A stretch of DNA of 64,000 nt. It comes from an uncultured Flavobacteriaceae bacterium (GTDB lineage: Bacteria; Bacteroidota; Bacteroidia; Flavobacteriales; Flavobacteriaceae). Shown here piece after piece: positions 36,854 to 44,573 of the stretch. Each line of letters begins with the position of its first letter. Positions within the stretch are counted from its first letter, which is position 1. The position numbers were made by a program, and so were the translations under genes. The stretch lies in NCBI GenBank assembly GCA_947504035.1, contig CANNGA010000007.1, positions 62,001 through 126,000 on the forward strand. Direction: 5' to 3'. The notes under the pieces are model-generated. The model had not been told where the DNA came from, searched no databases, and was given only the letters and a program-made list of their open reading frames with translations.

Positions 36854-38428
36854 ATGGGTATAATTTCCTTTATAGGGTTTACATTGCTGGTAGCTGTAAT
36901 AGCTTATTTGGCAACTAGAAATACAGATGAGAACACCTCCGACGGTTATTTTTTAGGAGGTAGAAGTTTAACGGCTACTGTAATTGCAGGGTCTCTATTA
37001 CTAACAAATCTGTCTACAGAACAAATCGTAGGACTAAACGGTGATGCTTACAAAGATGGTATCTTAGTGATGGCTTGGGAGACTTTAGCCGCCATTGCCA
37101 TAGTAATTACTGCTGTGTTTTTATTACCGCGTTATTTAAAAGGAGGTATCTCTACGATTCCAACATTCTTAGAGCGTCGTTTTGATAGTACAACGAAAGC
37201 AATGACTTCTGGATTGTTTCTTACAGGATACGCTGTTGTATTGTTGCCTATGGTATTATTTACAGGGTCTAAAGCGATAAGTGGTATGTTTGATATTCCG
37301 CAGCTTTTAGGCGTAAGCGAATGGGGTGCCATATGGATTTGTGTATGGGGTATTGGTATTATAGGTTCTATTTATGCCATTTTTGGAGGTCTTAAAGCTG
37401 TAGCAGTTTCAGATACCATTAATGCTGTAGGGTTACTTATTGGAGGGCTTTTAATCCCTGTTTTTGGATTGATAGCTATAAGTGAAGATGGTAGCCTTTT
37501 AGGAGGGTTAACCAAACTAGCAACAGAGCATCCCGAAAAGATGAATGCTGTAGGTAGCGCAGACTCTTCAATTCCATTTGAAACCATATTTACAGGAATG
37601 ATGTTGGTACAATTGTTTTACTGGGGGAGTAACCAGCAAATCATACAACGTGCTTTAGGAGCTAAAAACCTAGCTGAAGGACAAAAAGGATTAACGATTG
37701 CAGCTTTTATTAAAATATTAGGGCCTATTATTGTGGTATTGCCAGGGATTATTGCGTTTCATAAATATGGAGAAGGCATGCATACCAGTGATGTGTATCC
37801 AACATTGGTAGCAGATGTATTGCCTGAGGTTTGGATTGGCTTTTTTGCTGCCGTATTATTCGGTGCGATTTTAAGTTCATTTAATTCTGCACTTAATAGC
37901 TGTGTGACCTTATATGGTGTTGATATTTACAAACAATTTATAGATAAGCAGGCTACAGATGAAGTTGTTGTGAAAAACGGAAAGCGTTTTGGTGTTATTT
38001 TAGCATTTTTCGCAATGATTATAGCACCATTTTTAGTGTATGCAGACAGTATTTTTGGATACTTACAAACGGTAAATGGGGCGTATAGTGTGCCTATATT
38101 AACCGTTTTAGTAATTGGTTTCTTAACTAAGAGAGTACCTGCACTTGCAGCCAAAGCGGGTGTGATATTCGCATTTACAATTTATGTACTATACATTATC
38201 TTATCTGATGGTTTTGGCATTGTAACCTTACACATGTTACATATGCAAGCTATTACTTGCGTGTTAACTATAATTTTAATGTTAGTTATTGGTAAGTTAA
38301 AACCTCGAGCAACTGATTATGAGCAAACCTACACAGAGCAGGTAGACGTAACCCCTTGGAAATTTGTAAAACCAGTTGGCTTAGTCATTTGTTTAATTGT
38401 CATATCTACATACTTTATCTTTAACTAG
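36854..38428 (+). CDS. Sodium/solute symporter (SSS family), probable xylose transporter
   Basis: This 524-residue protein of the sodium-glucose type symporter family has about 14 membrane helices. Family features include the N-terminal SDGYFLGGRSL, LSTEQIVGLNG, and YWGSNQQIIQRALGAKNLAEGQKG, the SGLT-type signature. Its place after xylB-xylA makes xylose or xylosides the likely substrate. A second hairpin terminator follows at 38472. The start ATG at 36854 lies 64 bases after the xylA terminator hairpin. Confidence 0.87.
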   Translation: MGIISFIGFTLLVAVIAYLATRNTDENTSDGYFLGGRSLTATVIAGSLLLTNLSTEQIVGLNGDAYKDGILVMAWETLAAIAIVITAVFLLPRYLKGGISTIPTFLERRFDSTTKAMTSGLFLTGYAVVLLPMVLFTGSKAISGMFDIPQLLGVSEWGAIWICVWGIGIIGSIYAIFGGLKAVAVSDTINAVGLLIGGLLIPVFGLIAISEDGSLLGGLTKLATEHPEKMNAVGSADSSIPFETIFTGMMLVQLFYWGSNQQIIQRALGAKNLAEGQKGLTIAAFIKILGPIIVVLPGIIAFHKYGEGMHTSDVYPTLVADVLPEVWIGFFAAVLFGAILSSFNSALNSCVTLYGVDIYKQFIDKQATDEVVVKNGKRFGVILAFFAMIIAPFLVYADSIFGYLQTVNGAYSVPILTVLVIGFLTKRVPALAAKAGVIFAFTIYVLYIILSDGFGIVTLHMLHMQAITCVLTIILMLVIGKLKPRATDYEQTYTEQVDVTPWKFVKPVGLVICLIVISTYFIFN

Positions 38429-38730
38429 TAAAGCATACACGCACTCTAGCTGCGTGATCGTACTTTATTTTAAAACCCGATGCCTTAAATGGTATTGGGT
38501 TTTTTAGTTTTAAGAACCCGGCAGTATTTATGGGATCTAGAAAGTGTTATCACAACGTGGCATGTGTCATGTAGGGTTGCGTCTTTTTAAGCCTATAAAA
38601 AGCATGTGGAGTCACAGTATTTCTTACGTGTTTACTAACGAAAAGCATTCGAAATACGTACTGCATTTCTTTGTGTTGGTGTTTTAAAATTCATATTTTT
38701 AAAATCTAAGAAATTCTAATCTAAAAATAG
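38429..38730. other. Intergenic region between the xylose genes and the T6SS cargo island
   Basis: These 302 bases hold the symporter terminator (38472-38506) and no credible gene. The remaining ~220 bases before tssD show no clear promoter of the TTG/TAnnTTTG type and no transposon ends or integration-site-like repeats. Confidence 0.6.
38472..38506 (+). terminator. Intrinsic terminator after the symporter gene
   Basis: AAAACCCGATGCC and GGTATTGGGTTTT form a stem (CCC/GGG, AT pairs, CC/GG, with G-T wobbles) around a TTAAAT loop, followed by a T-run. Confidence 0.75.
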
Positions 38731-39456
38731 ATGATAAAGGCCATACTACATGTAGAAGATTTAAGTGTTAACGTACTTGGCTACGAATTTGAGTTTAAAA
38801 AAACAACCGACGCCCAGTGGCAGCCTTATCCAGGCACTCGCTTTGAAGGGCTTATTGTTAAAATAGAAGGCTCTCAAAATAATATGTGGTGGGAACATGC
38901 TATAGCAGACCATAGGCCGCTCTCTAAAATGACCTTAGAAGTGCAACCTGCTGTACTAGGCCAGCATAAAACCACTTATCACCATTTTTACGATTGTCAT
39001 ATCTCCAGTTTTAAGTCGCGTTTTTCTTCTGAAAGCACAGCCCCTTTTTATGAACTGTTTTTAATTACCTGCCAAGGTTTTGAATCTTCTACTTCGGTCG
39101 CGGTTTACCAAACCAAAATGCGCAAAACTTTTGATCGTAATGTAACGCCTGTGGTGCGGGAGACTGCGCCAACAAAGCGTGAAACAGAAGATAATGAACC
39201 TCGTTTAATCAATCAATATATAACAGATCAAAATGATGTCGAATTAGATAATTATAATCGAGGTGATAAGATTTTTTATGTTCTGGAAAGCGAAAATATG
39301 ATTGGTGAAATTATGGATATTGAACTGCATAACAAGGAAATGGATTTTTTATATCGGGGTGAACGCTTAAAAGGAGACACTATTAAGAATTACATTATCA
39401 GATCTGATCTAGAGAAGATCCCTTTGGAAGTCATCCCTGAAAACTACGAAGATTAA
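38731..39456 (+). CDS. tssD: T6SS tube protein TssD (Hcp) with a C-terminal extension
   Basis: Residues 1 to about 135 match the Bacteroidota TssD tube subunit: MIKAILHVEDLSVNVLGYEF, then WWEHAIADHRPLSKMTLEV, TTYHHFYDCHISSFKS and FYELFLITCQGF. Ordinary TssD ends near there. Here about 105 further residues follow a Pro/Glu/Arg-rich linker: a small beta-rich domain (YITDQNDVELDNY to the end), probably an adaptor that docks cargo. The toxin gene begins 16 bases downstream. No other T6SS structural gene is in the window, so this is an orphan cargo locus that depends on a machine encoded elsewhere. Confidence 0.85.
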   Translation: MIKAILHVEDLSVNVLGYEFEFKKTTDAQWQPYPGTRFEGLIVKIEGSQNNMWWEHAIADHRPLSKMTLEVQPAVLGQHKTTYHHFYDCHISSFKSRFSSESTAPFYELFLITCQGFESSTSVAVYQTKMRKTFDRNVTPVVRETAPTKRETEDNEPRLINQYITDQNDVELDNYNRGDKIFYVLESENMIGEIMDIELHNKEMDFLYRGERLKGDTIKNYIIRSDLEKIPLEVIPENYED

Positions 39457-39472
39457 AACCTAATTATTATTT

Positions 39473-40621
39473 ATGTCAAAAAACACATTTAAAGTCGTCT
39501 ATAAAGGGCGCGTATTGGGTGAAACATCTATTAATTTGCAATTACCAGACAAAGAACTTGTAGAGGATCAAAAAGGTACAAGTTCAGTCGTTGTAAGTGA
39601 AGACGGTTCAGTTTTAATGCAAGTCAAACACAAACTTATGAGTGTTGGCGAATCCATTGCTCAAATTAAATATTCAACCTCTGCTAAGGCTACAGATTAT
39701 GGCACTGTAAAAGTTGTTCAATTAAAACAACAAATATCCTCTAGAGGTGAAGATATTTATTATTTTTCCAATGACACAGCGGTTTTTGAAGGTACATTAG
39801 AAGAGGCGAAAGCAGCATTCCCTGACGTTGATTTTTCAGATGTAAAATCACGGGATATTGTTGATAGGAGTAATCCCGAATTTAAAAACCTCGGACGTGT
39901 CTCAAAGCCTGTAGAATGGGTGAATCAGAATTATTATGATGCAGATGAACATGGAGGAAAACCTACTAATTGGGATGATTGGGCAGACAAAACGCAATTA
40001 GCCTTAGATGCAGTAGGCTTAATTCCAGGTGTTGGAGAATTTGCAGATTTAGCCAATGGGGTAATTTCTCTAGCACGTGGTAACTATGTAGAAGCGGGTT
40101 TAAATTTTTTATCAATGATACCGCTTGCAGGTACAGCAGCAACAGTTTTAAAAAATGCGCGTAAAGCTAAAAAAGCTGCGAAACAAAGTAAAGAAACAAC
40201 AACTGGTGTTTATGATTTAATAATAAAAAGAAAAGATGATATAAAAAATTACATAGGAAAATCCAAAGATTTTTTTACACGTCTTAAACAGCACTTTAAT
40301 CTAAAAAAGGGTACATTTAAGGACGATCTTCTCGATAGTAAGTCTCTTTTTCATAAAATGAAGGGGGCAAGTGATTACGAGATGGAAATGGTAGAAAATT
40401 GGTTGATTTTAAAGAAGTATGGAGCTAACTGGAAAGGTTTACAAAAGAATAGTGATCTAAAAAAACTTCTCAATAAGAGAAACCCAGTAGGAGGCAGGCA
40501 TAATTTGAAAACTCCAGAAGGTATTAATGAGTTTATGAAAAAAGCAGAGAAAATAATTGATAGATTTGAAAAAGATGGATTGCGAGAATCTCTAGAGAAA
40601 TCTGTAAAAAATAAAATTTGA
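39473..40621 (+). CDS. T6SS polymorphic toxin with a GIY-YIG-like nuclease tip
   Basis: This 382-residue protein has three parts. Residues 1-165 are a beta-rich N-terminal region that may bind the TssD extension. Residues 168-228 resemble a pre-toxin TG-type region (LDAVGLIPGVGEFADLANG, then MIPLAG), helical and hydrophobic. Residues 244-345 look like a GIY-YIG nuclease: GVY at 245-247, NYIGKSKDFFTRLKQH at 259-274 (YIG, Arg270, His274), an acidic helix DYEMEMVENW (candidate catalytic Glu near 303-308) and a closing NKRNPVGG. The substrate would be DNA or RNA of the target cell. Codons 323-382 are duplicated downstream. An LRR gene follows after 16 bases. Confidence 0.78.
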   Translation: MSKNTFKVVYKGRVLGETSINLQLPDKELVEDQKGTSSVVVSEDGSVLMQVKHKLMSVGESIAQIKYSTSAKATDYGTVKVVQLKQQISSRGEDIYYFSNDTAVFEGTLEEAKAAFPDVDFSDVKSRDIVDRSNPEFKNLGRVSKPVEWVNQNYYDADEHGGKPTNWDDWADKTQLALDAVGLIPGVGEFADLANGVISLARGNYVEAGLNFLSMIPLAGTAATVLKNARKAKKAAKQSKETTTGVYDLIIKRKDDIKNYIGKSKDFFTRLKQHFNLKKGTFKDDLLDSKSLFHKMKGASDYEMEMVENWLILKKYGANWKGLQKNSDLKKLLNKRNPVGGRHNLKTPEGINEFMKKAEKIIDRFEKDGLRESLEKSVKNKI

Positions 40622-41822
40622 AAGCATTAGTAATACTATGGAAATTATAACAAAAAAGAATGATGTAACTATCATAAAAATATATCCAGAAGATTCTATT
40701 GAAGATATAAAAAAAACTGGATTAACGTATAATTCTAAAAATACAATCCTTAAACTTGATAACTCTTATTCTAATGAGAAAGGTTATCAAATTTTTGTTT
40801 CAAAAAAGCTATTAATCGAAATCACAAAGGCTTTTAGTAATATAGAAGATATTAGTTTTTACTCTTCTATAGAGGGTGAACAAGATTTTATATATGAGTT
40901 GAAAAAATTAAAGACTTTACAAATTCATTTTTGGGCGGATAAAAAAGTAAAAGTAGATTTTTCAAAAATCCCTCAACTTACCTTTTTTAGTTGTAATTGG
41001 TATCCAAAATTTATTTCAAATTTTGATACACAAAAAAATATAAAAACACTCTCTCTATCTGATTATAAATCGAAAAATTTAAAGCCGTTAAAACATCTAA
41101 CCGAGCTAAGGTATTTGAGAATTCATAGTGGAAGCTTAAGAAATATAGAAGGCATTGAACATTTCAAAAAACTAGAGCGATTGGAATTAATCTATTTAAG
41201 AAACCTAGAAGATATATCCCGTCTTTATAATTTAGAAAATGTAGAGTATATAGAATTTGACAGCCTATATAAACTAAGTGACTTTAGTCCATTAGGCTAT
41301 CTTTCTAATTTAAATCATCTAAGAATAGAGGATAGTAAAAAACTTGAGTCAATTCAGTTTGTCAAAAAGCTTAAAAAACTTGAATACCTTAATTTAAATG
41401 GCACAACAATTATTAATGATTATGATACCACGCCAGCGGAACATGTGACCGTATTTTGGGGAAGTAGATATAGCGATAAATACAACAAACACTATCCAGA
41501 AAAGGAATTACATTGGGTTGATGGAAAATGGAAAAAAATCGCTCACTTGGATTAACCTTCCCCAAGGAAAGGTGGCAAGCCTTACTATTAAAGCAACTTT
41601 GATAAATGGCACAAGTAAAAACACCGATTTTTTAACTATTGTTAAGAATCCTAATTTTGAAATACCCCATGATAAAACCTTAGATGCAGGGAGCAATTCT
41701 GCCATTAAATTAGAAAAGATTAAAAATAAAGGTTGGGATATAGATATTAAGGCATTAAACACCTTTGTCCAAACGGAATATATTGTTATACAGGATTATA
41801 AAGGTGATGAGGTTGGCAAAAT
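40439..41822 (+). repeat. Tandem duplication, unit 1
   Basis: This 1384-bp unit runs from codon 323 of the toxin gene through the first LRR gene into the effector fragment. It is repeated directly after itself (41823-43160). At 41822/41823 the effector frame is cut off and sequence homologous to the toxin gene from its TTA at 40439 begins, so the junction can be read to the base. The toxin-tail parts of the two units are both 60 codons. Confidence 0.85.
40638..41555 (+). CDS. Leucine-rich-repeat protein, probable immunity protein 1
   Basis: This 305-residue protein without a signal peptide has from about residue 95 at least six LRR units of about 22 residues (for example LTELRYLRIHSGSLRNIEGI). 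Its position directly after the GIY-YIG-like toxin suggests it neutralises that toxin in the cytoplasm, where a nuclease would act. Residues from about 205 onward are almost identical to the second LRR gene (42015-42893), while the N-terminal two thirds have diverged, as expected if that part sets toxin specificity. Immunity function is inferred from position. Confidence 0.72.
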   Translation: MEIITKKNDVTIIKIYPEDSIEDIKKTGLTYNSKNTILKLDNSYSNEKGYQIFVSKKLLIEITKAFSNIEDISFYSSIEGEQDFIYELKKLKTLQIHFWADKKVKVDFSKIPQLTFFSCNWYPKFISNFDTQKNIKTLSLSDYKSKNLKPLKHLTELRYLRIHSGSLRNIEGIEHFKKLERLELIYLRNLEDISRLYNLENVEYIEFDSLYKLSDFSPLGYLSNLNHLRIEDSKKLESIQFVKKLKKLEYLNLNGTTIINDYDTTPAEHVTVFWGSRYSDKYNKHYPEKELHWVDGKWKKIAHLD

Positions 41823-41826
41823 TTAG
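41521..41826 (+). pseudogene. Truncated T6SS effector fragment (copy 1)
   Basis: This short frame overlaps the end of the first LRR gene; the ATG at 41521 is preferred over a TTG at 41518. Its 101 codons (WINLPQGKVASLTIKATL to KGDEVGKI) are the same as the first part of the frame at 42859. It stops at 41824-41826, just past the duplication junction, because the next sequence is the toxin tail in another frame. It is therefore a truncated copy with no complete domain, most likely non-functional. Confidence 0.75.
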
Positions 41827-42005
41827 TAAAGAGTGGAGATTTGAAAAAACTCTTAAACAAAAGAAACCCAGTAGGAGGTAGACTTGATTTAAAATCTAGA
41901 AAGGGAATAAAAGAATTTATGGAAAAAGCTGAAAAAATAATTGATAGGTTTGAAAAAGATGGGTTGCGAGAGTCTTTAGAGCAATCCTTAAAAGTGATGG
42001 ATTAA
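41823..42005 (+). pseudogene. Orphan toxin tail (displaced 3' end of the GIY-YIG-like toxin gene)
   Basis: Sixty codons from TTA at 41823 to TAA at 42003 correspond to residues 323-382 of the toxin; both carry the block NKRNPVGGR and the later IIDRFEKDGLRESLE. About ten to fifteen residues differ, so this tail is a variant form. It has no start codon or upstream toxin domains and would be expressed only if recombined onto the full gene. This resembles the orphan toxin tips of Rhs and CDI loci. Confidence 0.8.
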
Positions 42006-42014
42006 TATTTTGAT

Positions 42015-42893
42015 ATGAGATTAGTACAGTTAACTGACACGATAAGAATGGTAATCGAGCCGACGACCAATTTGAAAGAAGCGTATCAAACCTATGATCC
42101 TAAAAAACATTTTTTAAATTTGGAAGGAGAGTTTGATGATGAAAAATTTTTAAAGGACTTTGGGACGGTTTTTAATGCTATAGAGCAATTGGCTCTAAGT
42201 AATTACGGCACTTCGTCAAACGATTTTGTTTACACATTACCGAATTTGAAAACGTTTTCTATTGGATTTTACACAGATGTAGAGCAAGTTATTGATTTTG
42301 AAAGAGTAAACTCATTAGAAACATTATCAATGTCTTGGCTACCTAAAAGATTTAAAAACCTAACGACGCAAACAGAAATAAAAAAACTTCATTTAACGCA
42401 GTATAAACTAAAAAATTTAAAAGCTTTAAATCATTTTAAAAATGTTAAAAATTTTTCAATTCTTGGAGGAAGTTTGAAAAATTTAGAGGGTATAGAAACA
42501 TTTAACAACCTTGAGACTCTTAATCTTATAGATGTGCGAAGCCTAATCGATATATCTGATTTAAAATTTTTGAATAAGATCAATCATATAGAATTTGATA
42601 GCTTATATAAACTAAGTGACTTTAGTCCATTAGGTCATCTTTCTAATTTAAATCATCTAAGAATAGAGGATAGTAAAAAACTTGAGTCAATTCAGTTTGT
42701 CAAAAAGCTTAAAAAACTTGAATACCTTAATTTAAATGGCACAACAATTATTAATGATTATGATACCACGCCAGCGGAACATGTGACCGTATTTTGGGGA
42801 AGTAGATATAGCGACAAATACAACAAACACTATCCAGAAAAGGAATTACATTGGGTTGATGGAAAATGGAAAAAAATCGCTCACTTGGATTAA
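42015..42893 (+). CDS. Leucine-rich-repeat protein, probable immunity protein 2
   Basis: This 292-residue paralogue of the first LRR gene starts 10 bases after the orphan toxin tail. The N-terminal ~190 residues are clearly diverged from copy 1 but keep the repeat spacing (LNHFKNVKNFSILGGSLKN). The last ~100 residues are nearly identical to copy 1, with only Tyr/His differences visible near the start of the shared part. It probably protects against the toxin variant represented by the orphan tail. No signal peptide is visible, so a cytoplasmic target fits. Confidence 0.72.
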   Translation: MRLVQLTDTIRMVIEPTTNLKEAYQTYDPKKHFLNLEGEFDDEKFLKDFGTVFNAIEQLALSNYGTSSNDFVYTLPNLKTFSIGFYTDVEQVIDFERVNSLETLSMSWLPKRFKNLTTQTEIKKLHLTQYKLKNLKALNHFKNVKNFSILGGSLKNLEGIETFNNLETLNLIDVRSLIDISDLKFLNKINHIEFDSLYKLSDFSPLGHLSNLNHLRIEDSKKLESIQFVKKLKKLEYLNLNGTTIINDYDTTPAEHVTVFWGSRYSDKYNKHYPEKELHWVDGKWKKIAHLD

Positions 42894-43710
42894 CCTTCCC
42901 CAAGGAAAGGTGGCAAGCCTTACTATTAAAGCAACTTTGATAAATGGCACAAGTAAAAACACCGATTTTTTAACTATTGTTAAGAATCCTAATTTTGAAA
43001 TGCCCCATGATAAAACCTTAGATGCAGGGAGCAATTCTGCCATTAAATTAGAAAAGATTAAAAATAAAGGTTGGGATATAGATATTAAGGCATTAAACAC
43101 CTTTGCCCAAACGGAGTATATTGTTATACAGGATTATAAAGGTGATGAGGTTGGCAAAATAGAAATGGCGCCCAATAGCGTTGAGAATTTAGACGTCAAA
43201 ATTATCCCCGTTGTTTTTAAGTCTACCCCTGCCAAAGAAACGACAGACGCGCAAGCCCTTTATAGAAGCGCAATAAATGGCGGGAAATTGATAAACACGC
43301 TAAACAATAAAGCCTTTAGTCAAATAGGTGTAAAATGTATCATAGCCCCTATAACACCATCGCTTGAATGTATTGTTGTAGATGTTATGAAAGACAATTG
43401 AGGGACTTTAGCCTCAAAAGGATATGCTGTCCTTACTAAGGAAAATGAAATTTGGGAAGGTAAACTTGAAGAAGGAGCAATGCTACAGTTTTGGTACGGT
43501 AGTAATTTAACTTTAATTAAAAATAAAATTAAAGCAAGAAGTCTAGAAGATAGACAAGGTGGTCATTCAGTTATATTTAAATCATATATTAAAGACAGTT
43601 CTGGCAGTGTTACGGGGTTTAAATATTATGATTATTCTGGGATTAGTAAATCCGCTATTAAAGGTGATGGAAGCTTGTTTTTAGGAGCTAATTTAAAAGA
43701 TATTAAGTAA
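42859..43710 (+). pseudogene. T6SS effector gene interrupted by an in-frame TGA
   Basis: The frame from ATG 42859 reads to a TGA at 43399-43401 (VVDVMKDN-stop) and continues in the same frame without another stop to TAA at 43708-43710. The downstream part (GTLASKGYAVLTK..., then LQFWYGSNL, GGHSVIFKSYI and FKYYDYSG) looks like the C-terminal half of a papain-like or amidase-type effector domain, with a candidate catalytic His in GGHS. No clear catalytic Cys is seen upstream, so the TGA may mark either a nonsense change or the join of a deletion. The upstream part is a beta-rich linker region shared with the truncated copy at 41521. Probably inactive. Confidence 0.65.
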
Positions 43711-44336
43711 TGAAAATTATATTAGTAATAAGTTTTGCATTTTTCTTTAGTTGTAAAAACAAAATAGGTAACGTTTTTAATTCTGAATTAGAAATGAAAA
43801 ACAAAACGTTTATTAAAAAAAACAATGATGAAGTAGATATTTCTCTTGAATATTCTACATGTAAAAATTCATACAGGGATACTGATCTTTATAGCAAGTT
43901 TATTGGCATTGAAAAGCAGAAATATAAAAATAGTTTAGAAAATAATAAATTATTCTACCAAGCCGAAAAAGAAAAATTTGATATATTATTTGAAGGTCAA
44001 AATATCATTTGTATACTATCATTATCAGGCAATGGATATAATATTTTTGATCTATTTTACGACAAAGATAGGTCTACATCAAAATACGTATACAACAAAA
44101 TATTAATGGTTAATAAAAATAGAGATGAAGCACTTGATTATCATGATTTTTTTAAAAGAGGAATGGTTTTTATCTTAAATGAGCGAGTTAATAAAATAAC
44201 AATTGTAACTTTCAATCCTTTTCTAGATAATAGCATACCAGCTAAAATAAAAACCATTTTTAATAAGAATAAAGATTATTTTAAAACAGCGTTTATGACA
44301 ACAGGAATTGGTACTGTTCAAAACCTTGTCCAATAA
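43710..44336 (+). CDS. Hypothetical lipoprotein, possible periplasmic immunity protein
   Basis: This 208-residue protein has a lipoprotein signal (SFAFFFSCK, Cys at about residue 15), rich in Lys, Asn and Asp. I do not recognise a domain. Its start overlaps the stop of the interrupted effector gene (TAATG), indicating coupled translation. If that effector attacked peptidoglycan or another periplasmic target, a lipid-anchored immunity protein would be expected at this place. The function is inferred from position only. Confidence 0.6.
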   Translation: MKIILVISFAFFFSCKNKIGNVFNSELEMKNKTFIKKNNDEVDISLEYSTCKNSYRDTDLYSKFIGIEKQKYKNSLENNKLFYQAEKEKFDILFEGQNIICILSLSGNGYNIFDLFYDKDRSTSKYVYNKILMVNKNRDEALDYHDFFKRGMVFILNERVNKITIVTFNPFLDNSIPAKIKTIFNKNKDYFKTAFMTTGIGTVQNLVQ

Positions 44337-44566
44337 TGATGTCAATTTTAAAAAAAAATAATCCAAGCATAGTGTTAATCATTTTCTGTATTACAATAAC
44401 TCATTCTACGTTAGGAAATAATTTCAAAAGCAACTTTTAAAAAAAAATGACAGTATTGAAACATGTCTTTCTCGTTTAATGAAGGCTTCTGGATATCTTT
44501 AAAGAAAACCATTAAAAAAGGTATACCTGTAATGGTTGGTGTAGAGACTTAAAAAAAGAGGTTTTT
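44336..44566 (+). pseudogene. Decayed effector/immunity remnants
   Basis: Two fragments are seen. An ATGATG overlapping the previous stop opens a 34-codon frame to 44440 that encodes a signal-peptide-like sequence (SIVLIIFCITITHSTLG) and then stops. Further on a 29-codon frame (about 44464-44553) ends in KKTIKKGIPVMVGVET, which resembles the strand around the active-site region of papain-like or C39-like effector domains. Neither is complete. They look like leftovers of further toxin-locus genes. Confidence 0.4.
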
Positions 44567-44573
44567 TTAGAGT
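44547..44573. terminator. AT-rich hairpin between the island and lacI
   Basis: ACTTAAAAAAA pairs with TTTTTTTAGAGT (one bulge) around a GAGG loop; T-rich sequence follows. It overlaps the end of the convergent LacI gene and could act in both directions, though the stem is almost all A-T. Confidence 0.4.

Larger units (their letters stand above)
41823..43160 (+). repeat. Tandem duplication, unit 2
   Basis: This is the second copy of the unit, 1338 bp. Its first two thirds (toxin tail and LRR 5' part) are diverged from unit 1. Its last 573 bases (42588-43160) match 41250-41822 with only about nine differences by eye, implying recent homogenisation or selection acting on the first part only. 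Confidence 0.85.

Noticed and set aside
41508-43100. Two identical 84-residue minus-strand frames (41508-41762 and 42846-43100)
   Set aside because: They are antisense to the duplicated LRR/effector block and identical only because the DNA is duplicated; no start signal or protein-like features.
38429-44566. Integrative element or transposon carrying the T6SS island
   Set aside because: No transposase, integrase, tRNA edge or terminal repeats were found; the repeats seen are internal tandem copies.
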